The notes: generated by a model not told the origin, from the sequence alone. Counted from the first letter of the stretch, positions 28,545 through 37,447 are shown. The stretch: 64,000 bases of DNA from Gloeobacter morelensis MG652769 (GCF_021018745.1 NZ_CP063845.1:3720001-3784000); one strand, 5' to 3'. A program made the numbers and translations.

Positions 28545-31022
28545 TCAATAAGGCAACTGGCCGCGGGTGACGCCCAACTGGTTGAAAAGTTTTAATTGCC
28601 GCCACAACTCGCTGCCGCTTATCCGGCCCGCCAAAAGCTGGCGGTAGCTGTCGAGGACGGTGCCCACCCGCTCGGGGGGGTCGTTGAGAAATTCCACCCG
28701 CAAATAACGCGCCCCCAGTCCGACCAGATGCTGCACGTACTCGGCGCCGCTCTGGGCTCTGGCGTTGAAGAGCGTGTTGCGGCAACCGGCGTCCGCTTTG
28801 AGCGGGTGCACCGAGCCGACGCGGTCGCGCAGTTGGACTTCGACTTGCTCGCAGGGCCGACCGCAGTTGGTGTAATCGGTGCCTTCGGATAAAAAAGCGC
28901 AAAAGACACAGTGCTCCATGTGGAACAACGGCATGTGCTGGTGGATAGTGACCTCGAACCAGGCGGGCGGCGCACCGGTGAGCAGGGCCGAAAGCTGGGC
29001 GACATTCAGGTCGTAGCTCGCGGTAAGCCGTTCGAGGGCGTAGCGCTCTTTGAGGTACTCGGCGGCAAGCGGGTTGGCGACGTTCAAAGAGAAATCGCCA
29101 ACGCAGCGTTCGGAGGCGAAGTAATGCAGGTGATCGTAGTTGCGCACCAGGTAGCCGTCCGCACCGCTCGCCCTCACCTGGCCCAAGATCCACTCTTCGC
29201 CCATCTTGGCGATGCGCGGCGGTGCGACAAAGAGGGTGACCCCCGCAGCACGGGCCCGCTCCACCGCCCGGCGGTACTGCCGCACATCCTCCAGTTCGCA
29301 ATAAACCGTGCGCAGGCCGCTACCCAGCACCGCGTCGAGTTGGGCAAACGAACGCACCAGGGCGATCAGTTCCGGCTCGGCGGGAACCGGCCCGTCGCAG
29401 CGCACGCGCAGGGCCGCCGGGGCCGGATGGATCTGCCGGCGCAAAGGCTCGGCGCGCAGGGCGATCAATCGCTCCACCACCTCGCGGCGCAGCCGGTTCA
29501 GTTCGCTCACCGGCAGATGGACGGCCCCTTCGATGCGGTTGTCGAGGGTGCCGAGCTTCAAGGGCGTTCCCCCAAGGCGGCCCAACTGCTCCGCCAGCCG
29601 TTCGGTGTCGAGGGCGTGCTTCTGGGCTTCAGCCAGGGGCAGCGACGATTGTAGCCGCACCAGGCGACCGGATTCGTCCTGGGCTTCGAGAATGAGCGCT
29701 TCGCCCGGCCGGCCGTAGACCTTCAGGTGAACGGGCCGCTGAAAAGGAGCCGCCCCGGCCACGAAGCTCTGGCGCACCCGGCGCTCCAGTTCGGGGTCGC
29801 TGGTTTTCCAGAGTTTGTCCCCCGGCCGCACCCGCCGCCAGTGGATGTCCCCCCGACCAAAACCGACGCGGGCGATGCCGCCGTCGGTTTCGACCGTGTA
29901 GACTCGGCCCCCCTGCTCGGGTTCCTCGGGCCTGCCGCCGTCGAAGACGACGCCGTCTCCCGGTTTGAGGGGAGCTTCGAGCCCCAGTTCGACCGTGCCT
30001 GCGTGCACCCGCAGCACTTCGCCCAGGTAGACTCCCCGCTTCTTGCCGTAGCGGGCGTGGACCAACCGCTGGTTGTCGATGCCCTCAAGCCAACCGCTGA
30101 AAAGCCCCCGGGAAAAAGCCATCTCCAGGGCGTAGCGAGACGCAGAATCGACAGGGCCGGTCTTTTCTAGCGCAGCTGCCGCCCGGTCGAGGGCCTGGCG
30201 GTAGACACGGGTGACACTGGCCACGTACTCGGCAGACTTGAGCCGGCCTTCGATCTTGAGCGAGGCAAGTCCGGCGCGCAGCAGTTCTGGGATCAGCTCG
30301 ATCCCGGCCAGGTCCTGGGGGCTCAGCAAGTAGGCACGCTCCCCCAGGTCCACCCGTTCACCGTCTGCGACCAGTTCGTAGGGCAAACGGCAGGCCTGGG
30401 CGCACTCGCCGCGGTTGGCCGAGCGGCCTCCGAGCGCCTCGCTGGTGAGGCACTGCCCCGAGTAGGCCACACACAGCGCCCCGTGCACAAAGATCTCCAG
30501 CGGCAAAGGCCGCTCGGCGGTAGCCGTGCGGATTTTGGCAATCTCGGCGAGCGAACATTCGCGGGCGAGCACCACCAGGGTGCAACCCAGTTCGCGCACG
30601 AAATCGACCCCCGCTGCGCTGGTGACGGTCATCTGGGTGGAAGCGTGGATGGGAAAATCCGGCGAGATTTGGCGCATCAGACGGCAGATGCCGATGTCCT
30701 GGACGATGGCCGCATCCACCCCGGCCGCCACGATCGCCCGCAGGCTGCGCTCGGCACTGGCCAGTTCGTCTGCGAAGACGAGCGTATTGAAGGTGACGTA
30801 GCCCCGCACGCCGCGGCTGTGCAGGTACGCCATCAACTCCGGCAAATCGGCTTCGCTGAAGTTGTGGGCGCGCAGGCGGGCATTGAAGCGCTCCAGCCCA
30901 AAGTAGACGGCATCGGCGCCGTTTTCGACCGCCGCCCGGGCGCACTCCCAATCGCCCGCCGGGGCCAACAGCTCCGGACACCGCCACACCATCGCTGCTC
31001 CACCACAAAAAATCTTTTCCAA
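28545..31022 (-). CDS. U32 family peptidase-like protein (RlhA-type, with DUF3656)
   Basis: An 825-residue U32 protein. The N-terminal domain begins PELLAPAGDWECARAAVENG, has HASTQMTVTS, the signature FVHGALCVAYSGQCLTSEAL and cysteines in RGECAQACRLPY that fit an iron-sulfur site. A DUF3656-type insert follows (about 380-500), then a second half with HMPLFHMEHCVFCAFLSEG. The U32 paralogue RlhA hydroxylates 23S rRNA and TrhP hydroxylates tRNA; both use this family's iron-sulfur chemistry. The long two-part form is closest to RlhA. ATG 30992 (MVWRCPELL) is an equally plausible start. It is probably not a protease despite the family name. Confidence 0.85.
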   Translation of the reverse strand: MEKIFCGGAAMVWRCPELLAPAGDWECARAAVENGADAVYFGLERFNARLRAHNFSEADLPELMAYLHSRGVRGYVTFNTLVFADELASAERSLRAIVAAGVDAAIVQDIGICRLMRQISPDFPIHASTQMTVTSAAGVDFVRELGCTLVVLARECSLAEIAKIRTATAERPLPLEIFVHGALCVAYSGQCLTSEALGGRSANRGECAQACRLPYELVADGERVDLGERAYLLSPQDLAGIELIPELLRAGLASLKIEGRLKSAEYVASVTRVYRQALDRAAAALEKTGPVDSASRYALEMAFSRGLFSGWLEGIDNQRLVHARYGKKRGVYLGEVLRVHAGTVELGLEAPLKPGDGVVFDGGRPEEPEQGGRVYTVETDGGIARVGFGRGDIHWRRVRPGDKLWKTSDPELERRVRQSFVAGAAPFQRPVHLKVYGRPGEALILEAQDESGRLVRLQSSLPLAEAQKHALDTERLAEQLGRLGGTPLKLGTLDNRIEGAVHLPVSELNRLRREVVERLIALRAEPLRRQIHPAPAALRVRCDGPVPAEPELIALVRSFAQLDAVLGSGLRTVYCELEDVRQYRRAVERARAAGVTLFVAPPRIAKMGEEWILGQVRASGADGYLVRNYDHLHYFASERCVGDFSLNVANPLAAEYLKERYALERLTASYDLNVAQLSALLTGAPPAWFEVTIHQHMPLFHMEHCVFCAFLSEGTDYTNCGRPCEQVEVQLRDRVGSVHPLKADAGCRNTLFNARAQSGAEYVQHLVGLGARYLRVEFLNDPPERVGTVLDSYRQLLAGRISGSELWRQLKLFNQLGVTRGQLPY

Positions 31023-31062
31023 TCTTAGCGGTCCTAAGTCTGCAGCAATCCGCTGCGAGGGC

Positions 31063-31092
31063 TTGACCCGGGCGGGAGAAGCGTAGTATATC
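31063..31092 (+). promoter_or_regulatory. Possible sigma-70 type promoter for a short transcript
   Basis: TTGACC at 31063-31068 and TATATC at 31087-31092 are separated by 18 bp. About 260 bp downstream there is a clear intrinsic terminator, so a transcript of about 290 nt is expected. The -10 match is imperfect. Confidence 0.4.
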
Positions 31093-31124
31093 TGTAATAC
31101 GAAATTTTGGAATCCCGCCGACCG

Positions 31125-31331
31125 ATGTTAAGCCCAACCCGCCACGGTGCCCTGAGAACCGGCTTCTGCCCCACCCCCAGAGGGTGGACGCAAGCGGGCA
31201 CCATTGCGGGCAAATTTGCCCTGCTGCTGCAGGCCGCCGAGATCGGCGACCGGCAGCGCGAGCTTGGGGTAGATCTGCCCAATTTCCGGCGAAGCGGGTG
31301 GTACGGGTTGCCTGTACCTGCAGACGGCTAG
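31125..31331 (+). CDS. Possible small protein (68 aa) or part of a small RNA
   Basis: An ATG at 31125 opens a 68-codon frame (MLSPTRHGALRTGF...) ending at TAG 31331, between the possible promoter at 31063 and the strong terminator at 31353. It has no recognisable domain. The protein may be real, or the transcript may act as a non-coding RNA. An earlier in-frame ATG lies at 31107. The choice cannot be made from one sequence. Confidence 0.35.
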   Translation: MLSPTRHGALRTGFCPTPRGWTQAGTIAGKFALLLQAAEIGDRQRELGVDLPNFRRSGWYGLPVPADG

Positions 31332-31352
31332 AAAGAATCGACCCTCTTTCTG

Positions 31353-31388
31353 ACCCCCGCTTCCGGACCACCGAGGCGGGGGTTTTTG
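31353..31388 (+). terminator. Rho-independent terminator
   Basis: ACCCCCGC (31353-31360) pairs with GCGGGGGT (31376-31383) around a 15-nt loop and is followed by TTTTG. It ends the short transcript upstream of the 122-aa gene. Confidence 0.85.
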
Positions 31389-31459
31389 CATGGCATCAAT
31401 CCACTTGCCGGTCCCGAAGTTTACCGAGAACACCTTACGACCCGGGAGAGTGCACGACC

Positions 31460-31828
31460 ATGTTGAAGCTGATGTACACCGAAGCGGGAATCTATATAGA
31501 GGCGGTGGAACTGTCCGTCGAGCGCTTCGTGGGCGAGCGCGGCGCCTTTGCCGCCTCGGTGGGGATAAACTTGATCGCTGAGCCGGGCTGGGCGTCGGTG
31601 CTGGTGGCGGACCTGCCGGGGGCGGCTTCCCTCACAGGCCAACCGGGCATTGCCCTGTGCCGGGCGGAGGAAGGGTTCGTGGAAGTGAGCGTTATCGGCG
31701 TGTGGCTGGCGAGCGCACCAACCAGCGAGGAGGGCGTCTTCGCCGCCGAGTTGCCCCCCGAGTGCGAAGCGCGGCTGCTGGCCCTGTGGAAGCACGGCTG
31801 CCGGGCCGAATTGAGCCTCACCGATTAG
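31460..31828 (+). CDS. Hypothetical 122-aa cyanobacterial protein
   Basis: A 122-residue protein beginning MLKLMYTEAGIYIEAVELSVE. It has a pattern of short hydrophobic strands (ASVGINLIAEPGWASVLVAD, then EVSVIGVWLASA), which suggests a single beta-rich domain. No signal peptide or membrane helix is present. The ATG at 31460 is chosen because the longer frame from 31184 runs through the terminator at 31353. Similar short proteins occur in cyanobacteria, but I cannot name a function. Confidence 0.65.
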   Translation: MLKLMYTEAGIYIEAVELSVERFVGERGAFAASVGINLIAEPGWASVLVADLPGAASLTGQPGIALCRAEEGFVEVSVIGVWLASAPTSEEGVFAAELPPECEARLLALWKHGCRAELSLTD

Positions 31829-31938
31829 GGCAATGGTCGCGAAATCACTGAGTAACCTGTCTGTAGTATGCTCCTGCGCCTTGCCGGGAGCGGCAAAGCG
31901 GCCAAAAATGGTGCTGGCGAGTGGATGGCAACAAGCCC

Positions 31939-33003
31939 ATGGACGTTCCCAAGCTCATGCACGCGGCGGTTTTCTACGGCGTAGGCGATCTGCGCTACGA
32001 ACAGGTGCCGGTTCCCGAAGTCGCGGCGGACGAGGTGCTGGTGCAGGTGCGCGCCTGCGGTCTGTGCCAGTCGGACATCAAAAAGCTGCGCTACCCGCTA
32101 CTGGACCCGCCGCGCATCTTCGGCCACGAGACGAGCGGCACGATCGTCCGCGCCGGCGAAGCGGTAGAGCACTGGCGGGTGGGCGAGCGGGTGGTGGTGC
32201 TGCACCACATTCCCTGCTTTCACTGCCCCTACTGCCTCAACGAGAACTACTCGATGTGCCGGGTCTACAAAGAAGTGACCACTACCGCGGGCTTTGCTCC
32301 CGCCGGCGGCGGCTTCGCCGAGTACGTCAAGGTGCCCGGCCACATCGTGCGCTCGGGAGGCCTGATGGCGATTCCCGACGGGGTGAGCTTCGAAGAAGCG
32401 AGCTTCGTCGAACCCACCAACTGCTGCTTGAAGGCCGTGCAAAAAGCCCGGATCCAGCCCGGTCAGTGGGTGCTCATCACCGGCGCCGGTCCGATCGGGC
32501 TGATGTTCGCCATGCTCTGCCGGCACTTCGGAGCGAAACCGATCGTCACCGACTTGCTCGCCTCGCGCGTCGAGCGCGCCCGCGCCCTCGGGGCTGAGGC
32601 CGCCCTCGATGCGCGCTGCGCCGATCTGACCGCCCGGATCCACGCCCTCACCGGCGGCCTCGGGGTGGATGTCGCCTTGCTCGCGGTGCCCAGCGTGCAC
32701 GCTTTTCACCAGGCCCTCGATGCGACGCGCAGAGGCGGCAAGATTCTATTTTTTGCCGAATTTGCCGAATCGGTGCACATCCCGCTCGATCCGAACGTGC
32801 TCTACCGGCGCGAAATCGACTTGATGGGTTCCTACAGCTCCTCGTACAAAGTCCAGCACCTGGCAGCCGACATCGTCTTCGGGCGGCGCATCGACGTGCA
32901 GGCGCTCATCTCGGACTTTTATCCGCTCGCTGAACTGGCGAGGGCGGTGGAGCAGGCCGTGCATCCCACCCCCGAGACGTGCAAAATTCTTATCCGGCCT
33001 TGA
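31939..33003 (+). CDS. Zinc-dependent alcohol dehydrogenase (MDR family)
   Basis: A protein of about 354 residues of the medium-chain dehydrogenase family, closest to the sorbitol/threonine dehydrogenase-like group. The catalytic zinc region is RACGLCQSDIKKLR followed by FGHETSGTIV; the structural zinc cysteines are in CFHCPYCLNENYSMC. The Rossmann motif is TGAGPIGLMFAML. It oxidises an unknown alcohol or polyol with NAD(P). The start is uncertain: ATG 31939 (MDVPKLMHAAVF) or ATG 31921. Its 3' end overlaps the convergent flippase-like gene by 14 bp. Confidence 0.9.
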   Translation: MDVPKLMHAAVFYGVGDLRYEQVPVPEVAADEVLVQVRACGLCQSDIKKLRYPLLDPPRIFGHETSGTIVRAGEAVEHWRVGERVVVLHHIPCFHCPYCLNENYSMCRVYKEVTTTAGFAPAGGGFAEYVKVPGHIVRSGGLMAIPDGVSFEEASFVEPTNCCLKAVQKARIQPGQWVLITGAGPIGLMFAMLCRHFGAKPIVTDLLASRVERARALGAEAALDARCADLTARIHALTGGLGVDVALLAVPSVHAFHQALDATRRGGKILFFAEFAESVHIPLDPNVLYRREIDLMGSYSSSYKVQHLAADIVFGRRIDVQALISDFYPLAELARAVEQAVHPTPETCKILIRP

Positions 33004-33952
33004 CCTGCCGCCCCCCCGGCAGCAGCCAGGCAACGCCGCCCACCAGAGCGGCGACGGTGTAGACGGCGAACCAGAGCGCTCCAAAACCGAGGGCCTGCTC
33101 CGCTGGCACCCCCGCCATGCCCAACAGCAGCACATACCCCCCCTCGCGCACCCCCAGGCCGTTGATGCTCACCGGTGCCAGCGTCGCCAGGGTCGTGAGG
33201 CCGTAGGCAGTCATCAGAGCCGCCGCCGGTACATCCATCGGCAGCGCTAGGGCAATCGCCACCAGCACCCCCCAGTTGATGAGCTGGATGGCGAGGCTGC
33301 TGGTGCCGACGCGCGCCAGATGGCCGGGGGTGCGCAGTCGCTCCTCCCAGTCGGCGACCGCCCCCAGGGCTGGGGCAAGTTTGAATGGCCTCCCGGCCAG
33401 ACGGCGGCTCAGCGGACCCAACAGCGCCCAGGCGGCGAACACCCCCGCGCTCAAGGCCCACAGCCAGGGTTTGAGGCGGTCGTAGGTGCCGAGGGTGGCG
33501 CAGGCGGCACTCGCCAGCCCCAACAGAAACATCATGCCGCTGTAGCGGTCGGCAAGCACCGTGTAGGCGACTGCCCAGCCGCGCGTCTCGCGCCCGAGCA
33601 GCACCGCCCGACCAACGTCGCCTCCGAGGCTGCTCGGCAAAAATGCCGCCAGAAACAACCCCATAAAGTAGACCTGCACGTAGCGGCGGCGGCTAAACGG
33701 CAGGGCCAGAGCCTCCCCCAGCCAGTGCCACTTGAGGGCGTTGAGCGCCTGACCGCCCAGAAACCCCACCACCGCCACCGCCAACCAGACGGGATTGGTG
33801 CCCGCCAGCACCGCTGCGACCTTGCGCCCATCGACGAAATACAGCAAAACCACCAGCAGCAGCAGACTGGCTACTACCTTTAAAACCGTTTTGGTCACAG
33901 GACCGACGCGCAGATGCGCACCTACGCCGGGTATCCGCAGGGACGGGAGCAT
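32990..33952 (-). CDS. Lysylphosphatidylglycerol synthase/flippase-like membrane protein (UPF0104)
   Basis: A protein of about 320 residues with seven to eight hydrophobic segments and the UPF0104/AglD-like signature: ALKWHWLGEALALPF, FMGLFLAAFLPSSLGGDVGRA and a C-terminal VSINGLGVREGGYVLLL. This is the membrane flippase-like half of MprF-type proteins without the synthetase domain. Such stand-alone proteins are often linked to lipid or glycolipid transfer; the substrate is unknown. ATG 33952 is chosen because it precedes the first basic and hydrophobic segment. The 3' end overlaps the alcohol dehydrogenase by 14 bp. Confidence 0.85.
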   Translation of the reverse strand: MLPSLRIPGVGAHLRVGPVTKTVLKVVASLLLLVVLLYFVDGRKVAAVLAGTNPVWLAVAVVGFLGGQALNALKWHWLGEALALPFSRRRYVQVYFMGLFLAAFLPSSLGGDVGRAVLLGRETRGWAVAYTVLADRYSGMMFLLGLASAACATLGTYDRLKPWLWALSAGVFAAWALLGPLSRRLAGRPFKLAPALGAVADWEERLRTPGHLARVGTSSLAIQLINWGVLVAIALALPMDVPAAALMTAYGLTTLATLAPVSINGLGVREGGYVLLLGMAGVPAEQALGFGALWFAVYTVAALVGGVAWLLPGGRQVKAG

Positions 33953-34374
33953 AAAAATGATTTTACAGGAAGTGGGCGCTTCCTCCGCCCCCAAACGCCT
34001 GCCCGCTCATCTGCAGAGAAAAAATGTCATTTACGCTACCAGATCTCGCCGCGGTTGGCCGCCGTCGGCCCGACCTTCAGATTTAATAATTCGTAACACT
34101 GATGGGGCACTTTCCCCACTTTCGCGCCGCTCCTCCACAAGTTTTCCACAGGCCCCCGACGTAGGTGGTGTCACCTGGGAGACTGCCTGTGGAAAACCAC
34201 CGCCCCCGGACGACGGGGCTATTATTAAGCTAGGTGTACGGGATCGGAAGATTTGACCGATCGGATTATGTCGCCTGGACAAATGCTTCGTTGTACTCGA
34301 CAGTTTCCGGCGATTGACAGTCCGCGCCCACCGACAAACAATAGGTTCAACTTGATCAACACGAGTTCAAACCG
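33953..34374. other. 420-bp intergenic region with inverted DnaA-box-like repeats
   Basis: No gene seen. A 13-bp perfect inverted repeat, GTTTTCCACAGGC at 34141-34153 and GCCTGTGGAAAAC at 34185-34197, encloses a smaller hairpin (AGGTG, GTGT, CACCT). TTTTCCACA is the cyanobacterial DnaA-box form. The flank after 34200 is AT-richer, up to the DUF2811 gene start. Confidence 0.7.
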
Positions 34375-34575
34375 ATGAAAACAATGGTCAGCGTTCTGGC
34401 TGAGATTCCCGAAGAATTGCATGATACGCTTCAAGTCTATCTGGACAATCATCCCGACTGGGATCAAAACCGTATCTTCACCGCCGCCCTCTCTTTGTTT
34501 TTGCTGCAAAATGGCAATGGAGACCGGCGCGCCGCTCGCACCTATCTCAATACCCTGTTTCAAAAGACTTCATAA
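34375..34575 (+). CDS. DUF2811 domain protein
   Basis: A 66-residue protein matching the cyanobacterial DUF2811 family: MVSVLAEIPEELHDTLQVYL, then HPDWDQNRIFTAALSLFLLQ. The family is nearly confined to cyanobacteria and plastid-related lineages and has no established function. The predicted fold resembles a small helical, ribbon-helix-helix-like domain. The size is standard and the start at 34375 is the only sensible one. It has its own upstream region containing the DnaA-box-like inverted repeat. Confidence 0.9.
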   Translation: MKTMVSVLAEIPEELHDTLQVYLDNHPDWDQNRIFTAALSLFLLQNGNGDRRAARTYLNTLFQKTS

Positions 34576-34809
34576 TTGCGGTGATTCGCGCTTGCCAGCT
34601 CGGGGCAACCGATAATAAGTGTAGCTATGTTTGCGGTGGCCCATTGCTGAGCATCGGCCTTTCTATTTGTCAGTTTCGACCTCACTTTATGCGCAATTAT
34701 TCTGTTGCACGGGCCTTGTCTTATGGCGAAACATCGCCCGTGGCGGTGCGCAGGGAGATCCCGGGAAAGGGTGGTCGTGTCATAGTTGGCAAAGAGTCTG
34801 ATTCAGGCA

Positions 34810-36210
34810 ATGAGCACGGCCGAGGAATTGCTGGATGTACTGGTGGTGGGCGCCGGCCTGAGCGGGCTGGCGCTCGCCTGGAACCTCAAGCGAGCCGGCT
34901 GCACGTTACTGATCTGTCAGGCGGGTGAGCGGGTGGGTGGAGCGATCACTACCGCGCTCACCGACGGTTTTGTGTGCGAGGGGGGACCCAGCAGTTTTCA
35001 AGAATCCCCGGCCCTCATCGAGCTGTTGACCCAGTTGCAACTCGAAGATCAAATCGTCACCGCCGATCCGCGCCTGGCGCGTTTTGTCTGGTGGGAGAAC
35101 CGCCTGCGCTCGGTGCCGCTCACCCCGCCGCAGCTGGTGCGCTCCGACCTACTCAGTTGGTCCGGCAAAGCCCGGCTGCTGTGGGAGTTGTTCGTCCCGG
35201 CTCTGGGCGAGCCGCGCGAGGAGACGGTAGCCGAATTTGTTCTGCGCCGCTTCGGCGAAGAAGTCCTCTCGCGGCTGGTCGATCCGCTGGTTTCGGGGAT
35301 GTGCGCGGGCGATGTCGGCCAGTTGAGCGTCGAAGCCACCTTTGAGGGGTTAGTCGAGCTGGAGCGCCGCCACGGCGGTGTGCTGCGGGGTTTGTGGCGC
35401 ACTGCCCGCACCCGCGCACCCCTCAAGCGCCTCTGCACGTTGCGCGGCGGCCTGGAGCAGTTGCCCCAGGCGCTCGCCCAGCGGCTGCAGCCGCAGCTCC
35501 TGCTTTCCCACCGCCTCGAGGCGCTCGAACGCCTGTCCGGGGATCACTGGCGGGCGGTGGTGGCCGGTCCGCAGGGCGAGCCGCTGGCGATTGCGGCGCG
35601 CACGGTGATTCTGGCGGGTGCCGCCCACGCCATGGCTCCGGTGTTGCGGCCCCTGGACGCCGGTCTTGGACGCGCCCTTGAGAGCATTTACTACCCACCG
35701 GTTGCGAGCATCAACCTCGGCTACTCCAAAAGCCAGGTGCCCAACGCGCCGGAGGGCTTCGGGCATTTGATTCCCCGCAACCAGACCCTGCGCAGTCTCG
35801 GGGTGATCTGGAACAGCAGCCTCTTTCCCCATACCGCCCCACCCAACTGGCGGCTCTATACCTGCTTTGTAGGCGGTACTACCGATCCAGCCACCCCCAA
35901 TCTCAGCGACACCGAACTGGCCAGCCTTGCCCACCGCGAACTGCAGACGGCCCTGGGCTTCCAGGCGGGCTATCAACTGCTGCGCGTGACGCGCTGGCCT
36001 CAAGCTATCCCCCAGTACGCCCTCGGCCATCCCAGCAAGCAGGAGCGGGTCGAACGGGCGCTTTTGGGGCTTCCGGGGTTGTTCTTAGCCGGCAATTACT
36101 TCGGCGGTATCTCTCTGGGCGATTGCGTGCGCCATTCCGGTGCGGTCGCCTCCCGGGTATTGCAGTTTTTGAGCACAGTGGCCAGCAACGGCAGCCTGCG
36201 CCCGGCCTGA
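34810..36210 (+). CDS. hemY: Protoporphyrinogen oxidase, HemY type
   Basis: An FAD enzyme of about 466 residues that oxidises protoporphyrinogen IX to protoporphyrin IX for heme and chlorophyll. The N-terminal FAD motif is VLVVGAGLSGLALAWNL, followed by GGAITTALTDGFVCEGGPSSF, the family segment RLVDPLVSGMCAGDVGQLSV, and the C-terminal FLAGNYFGGISLGDCVRHS. ATG 34810 is favoured over a TTG at 34786. Most cyanobacteria use the unrelated HemJ, so a HemY gene is notable and fits an early-branching lineage. Chorismate lyase follows after 20 bp. Confidence 0.9.
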   Translation: MSTAEELLDVLVVGAGLSGLALAWNLKRAGCTLLICQAGERVGGAITTALTDGFVCEGGPSSFQESPALIELLTQLQLEDQIVTADPRLARFVWWENRLRSVPLTPPQLVRSDLLSWSGKARLLWELFVPALGEPREETVAEFVLRRFGEEVLSRLVDPLVSGMCAGDVGQLSVEATFEGLVELERRHGGVLRGLWRTARTRAPLKRLCTLRGGLEQLPQALAQRLQPQLLLSHRLEALERLSGDHWRAVVAGPQGEPLAIAARTVILAGAAHAMAPVLRPLDAGLGRALESIYYPPVASINLGYSKSQVPNAPEGFGHLIPRNQTLRSLGVIWNSSLFPHTAPPNWRLYTCFVGGTTDPATPNLSDTELASLAHRELQTALGFQAGYQLLRVTRWPQAIPQYALGHPSKQERVERALLGLPGLFLAGNYFGGISLGDCVRHSGAVASRVLQFLSTVASNGSLRPA

Positions 36211-36229
36211 TCCCGGGTAGACTGAATAT

Positions 36230-36766
36230 ATGAAGCAATATTGCGAAGCCGGGCCGCTGGCGGACTGGTGGCCGGGGGAGCGCGCCGAAGCGATCGCGTT
36301 GGGTGCCCTGTCGCCGGTGCAGCGGCTGCTGATGGTCACCGACGGGACGGTGACCGAGTTATTGGCGGCCTACTTTCTGGAGCCCATCGCCGTGCGCAAG
36401 CTCGGACCACTGGTGCTGCGGGATGTGGGTGAGCAGGTCTACGAGCGCGAGGTGCTGCTCACGGGCCGCATCAGCGGGCAAGCTTACGTGCATGCCCAAT
36501 CGACCATCCTCATCGAGCGGCTCACAGCGAATCTGCGCGAGGGACTGCTTGCCACCGACAAAGGGATAGGCGAGTTGCTGCGCGAGGGGCTCACCGAGAC
36601 TTGCCGCGAGTTGAGCGGCTTCTGGTGCGAGGCGGCGGGCGGCCGGGCTGCTTACTTCGGCACCACTCCTGAAGCGCCACTACTCGGGCGCAGTTATGTG
36701 GTGCGCTGCAACCAGATACCCACCATGCGGATCACGGAGCGCTTTTGGGCAGCGGCCTTCGCCTAG
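36230..36766 (+). CDS. Chorismate lyase-like protein (DUF98), plastoquinone pathway
   Basis: A 178-residue protein of the cyanobacterial chorismate pyruvate-lyase family, which makes 4-hydroxybenzoate for plastoquinone. Marks are SPVQRLLMVTDGTVTELLAA, the arginine-containing REVLLTGR segment, and the C-terminal LGRSYVVRCNQIPTMRITE, whose arginine and glutamate correspond to the lyase's closing strands. The ATG at 36230 lies 20 bp after hemY, so the two are probably co-transcribed; both serve photosynthetic cofactor synthesis. Confidence 0.85.
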   Translation: MKQYCEAGPLADWWPGERAEAIALGALSPVQRLLMVTDGTVTELLAAYFLEPIAVRKLGPLVLRDVGEQVYEREVLLTGRISGQAYVHAQSTILIERLTANLREGLLATDKGIGELLREGLTETCRELSGFWCEAAGGRAAYFGTTPEAPLLGRSYVVRCNQIPTMRITERFWAAAFA

Positions 36767-36814
36767 GACGGCGGCATGGTAGTATTTCCCTGTTGAAATT
36801 AAATAGACAAGTCC

Positions 36815-37447
36815 ATGAAGCCGCACCCAGGGTCACACAAAGCAATGATCGCCGCCGGCCTGACGCCCGATGAGGCCCTGGAGCGTTTGTTGGCAGGCAA
36901 TGGCCGCTTTGTGGCGGCCAAATTGGAGAATCCCCACCGCACGGCCGCCTACGTGCGCTCGATTGCCCACAGCCAGCATCCCTTCGCCGTCTTGGTCGGT
37001 TGCGCCGATTCGCGCGTCGCACCGGAGATCTTGTTCGATCAGGGATTGGGAGATTTGTTTGTCAACCGGGTGGCGGGCAATTGCGTGAGCGACGACATCC
37101 TCGGCAGTATCGAGTACGCCGTCGAGCATCTGGGTTGCTCGCTGGTGCTGGTGCTTGGCCACGAGCGCTGCGGGGCGATCCAGGCGGCGATCGCAGCGGC
37201 CACCGCTGGGGCGACCTTTAACGGCTATGTGCGCCACTTCATCGAGGCGATCCGCCCGGCGGTGGAAATGTGCCAGGCCCAAGCGGGCGATCTGGACGAA
37301 AACGCACTGCGGGCCAATGTGCTGCGCAATGTCGAGAAAATCAAGACGGCCTCCGATATCATCCACTCCAAGCTCCTGAGCGGTGAAGTCAAGGTGTTGG
37401 GGGGGCGCTACGACCTCGATGACGGTGTTGTGACGCTTTTGGGCTGA
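36815..37447 (+). CDS. Beta-class carbonic anhydrase
   Basis: A 210-residue beta carbonic anhydrase that interconverts CO2 and bicarbonate. The zinc ligands are in VGCADSRVAPE (Cys, with the Asp-Arg dyad) and GHERCGAI (His and Cys), and FVNRVAGN is the conserved strand between them. There is no signal peptide. ATG 36815 is used; ATG 36845 would also fit. In cyanobacteria this class may act in carboxysomes or the cytoplasm; nothing here decides. Its last 40 bp overlap the convergent SGNH-like gene. Confidence 0.94.
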   Translation: MKPHPGSHKAMIAAGLTPDEALERLLAGNGRFVAAKLENPHRTAAYVRSIAHSQHPFAVLVGCADSRVAPEILFDQGLGDLFVNRVAGNCVSDDILGSIEYAVEHLGCSLVLVLGHERCGAIQAAIAAATAGATFNGYVRHFIEAIRPAVEMCQAQAGDLDENALRANVLRNVEKIKTASDIIHSKLLSGEVKVLGGRYDLDDGVVTLLG

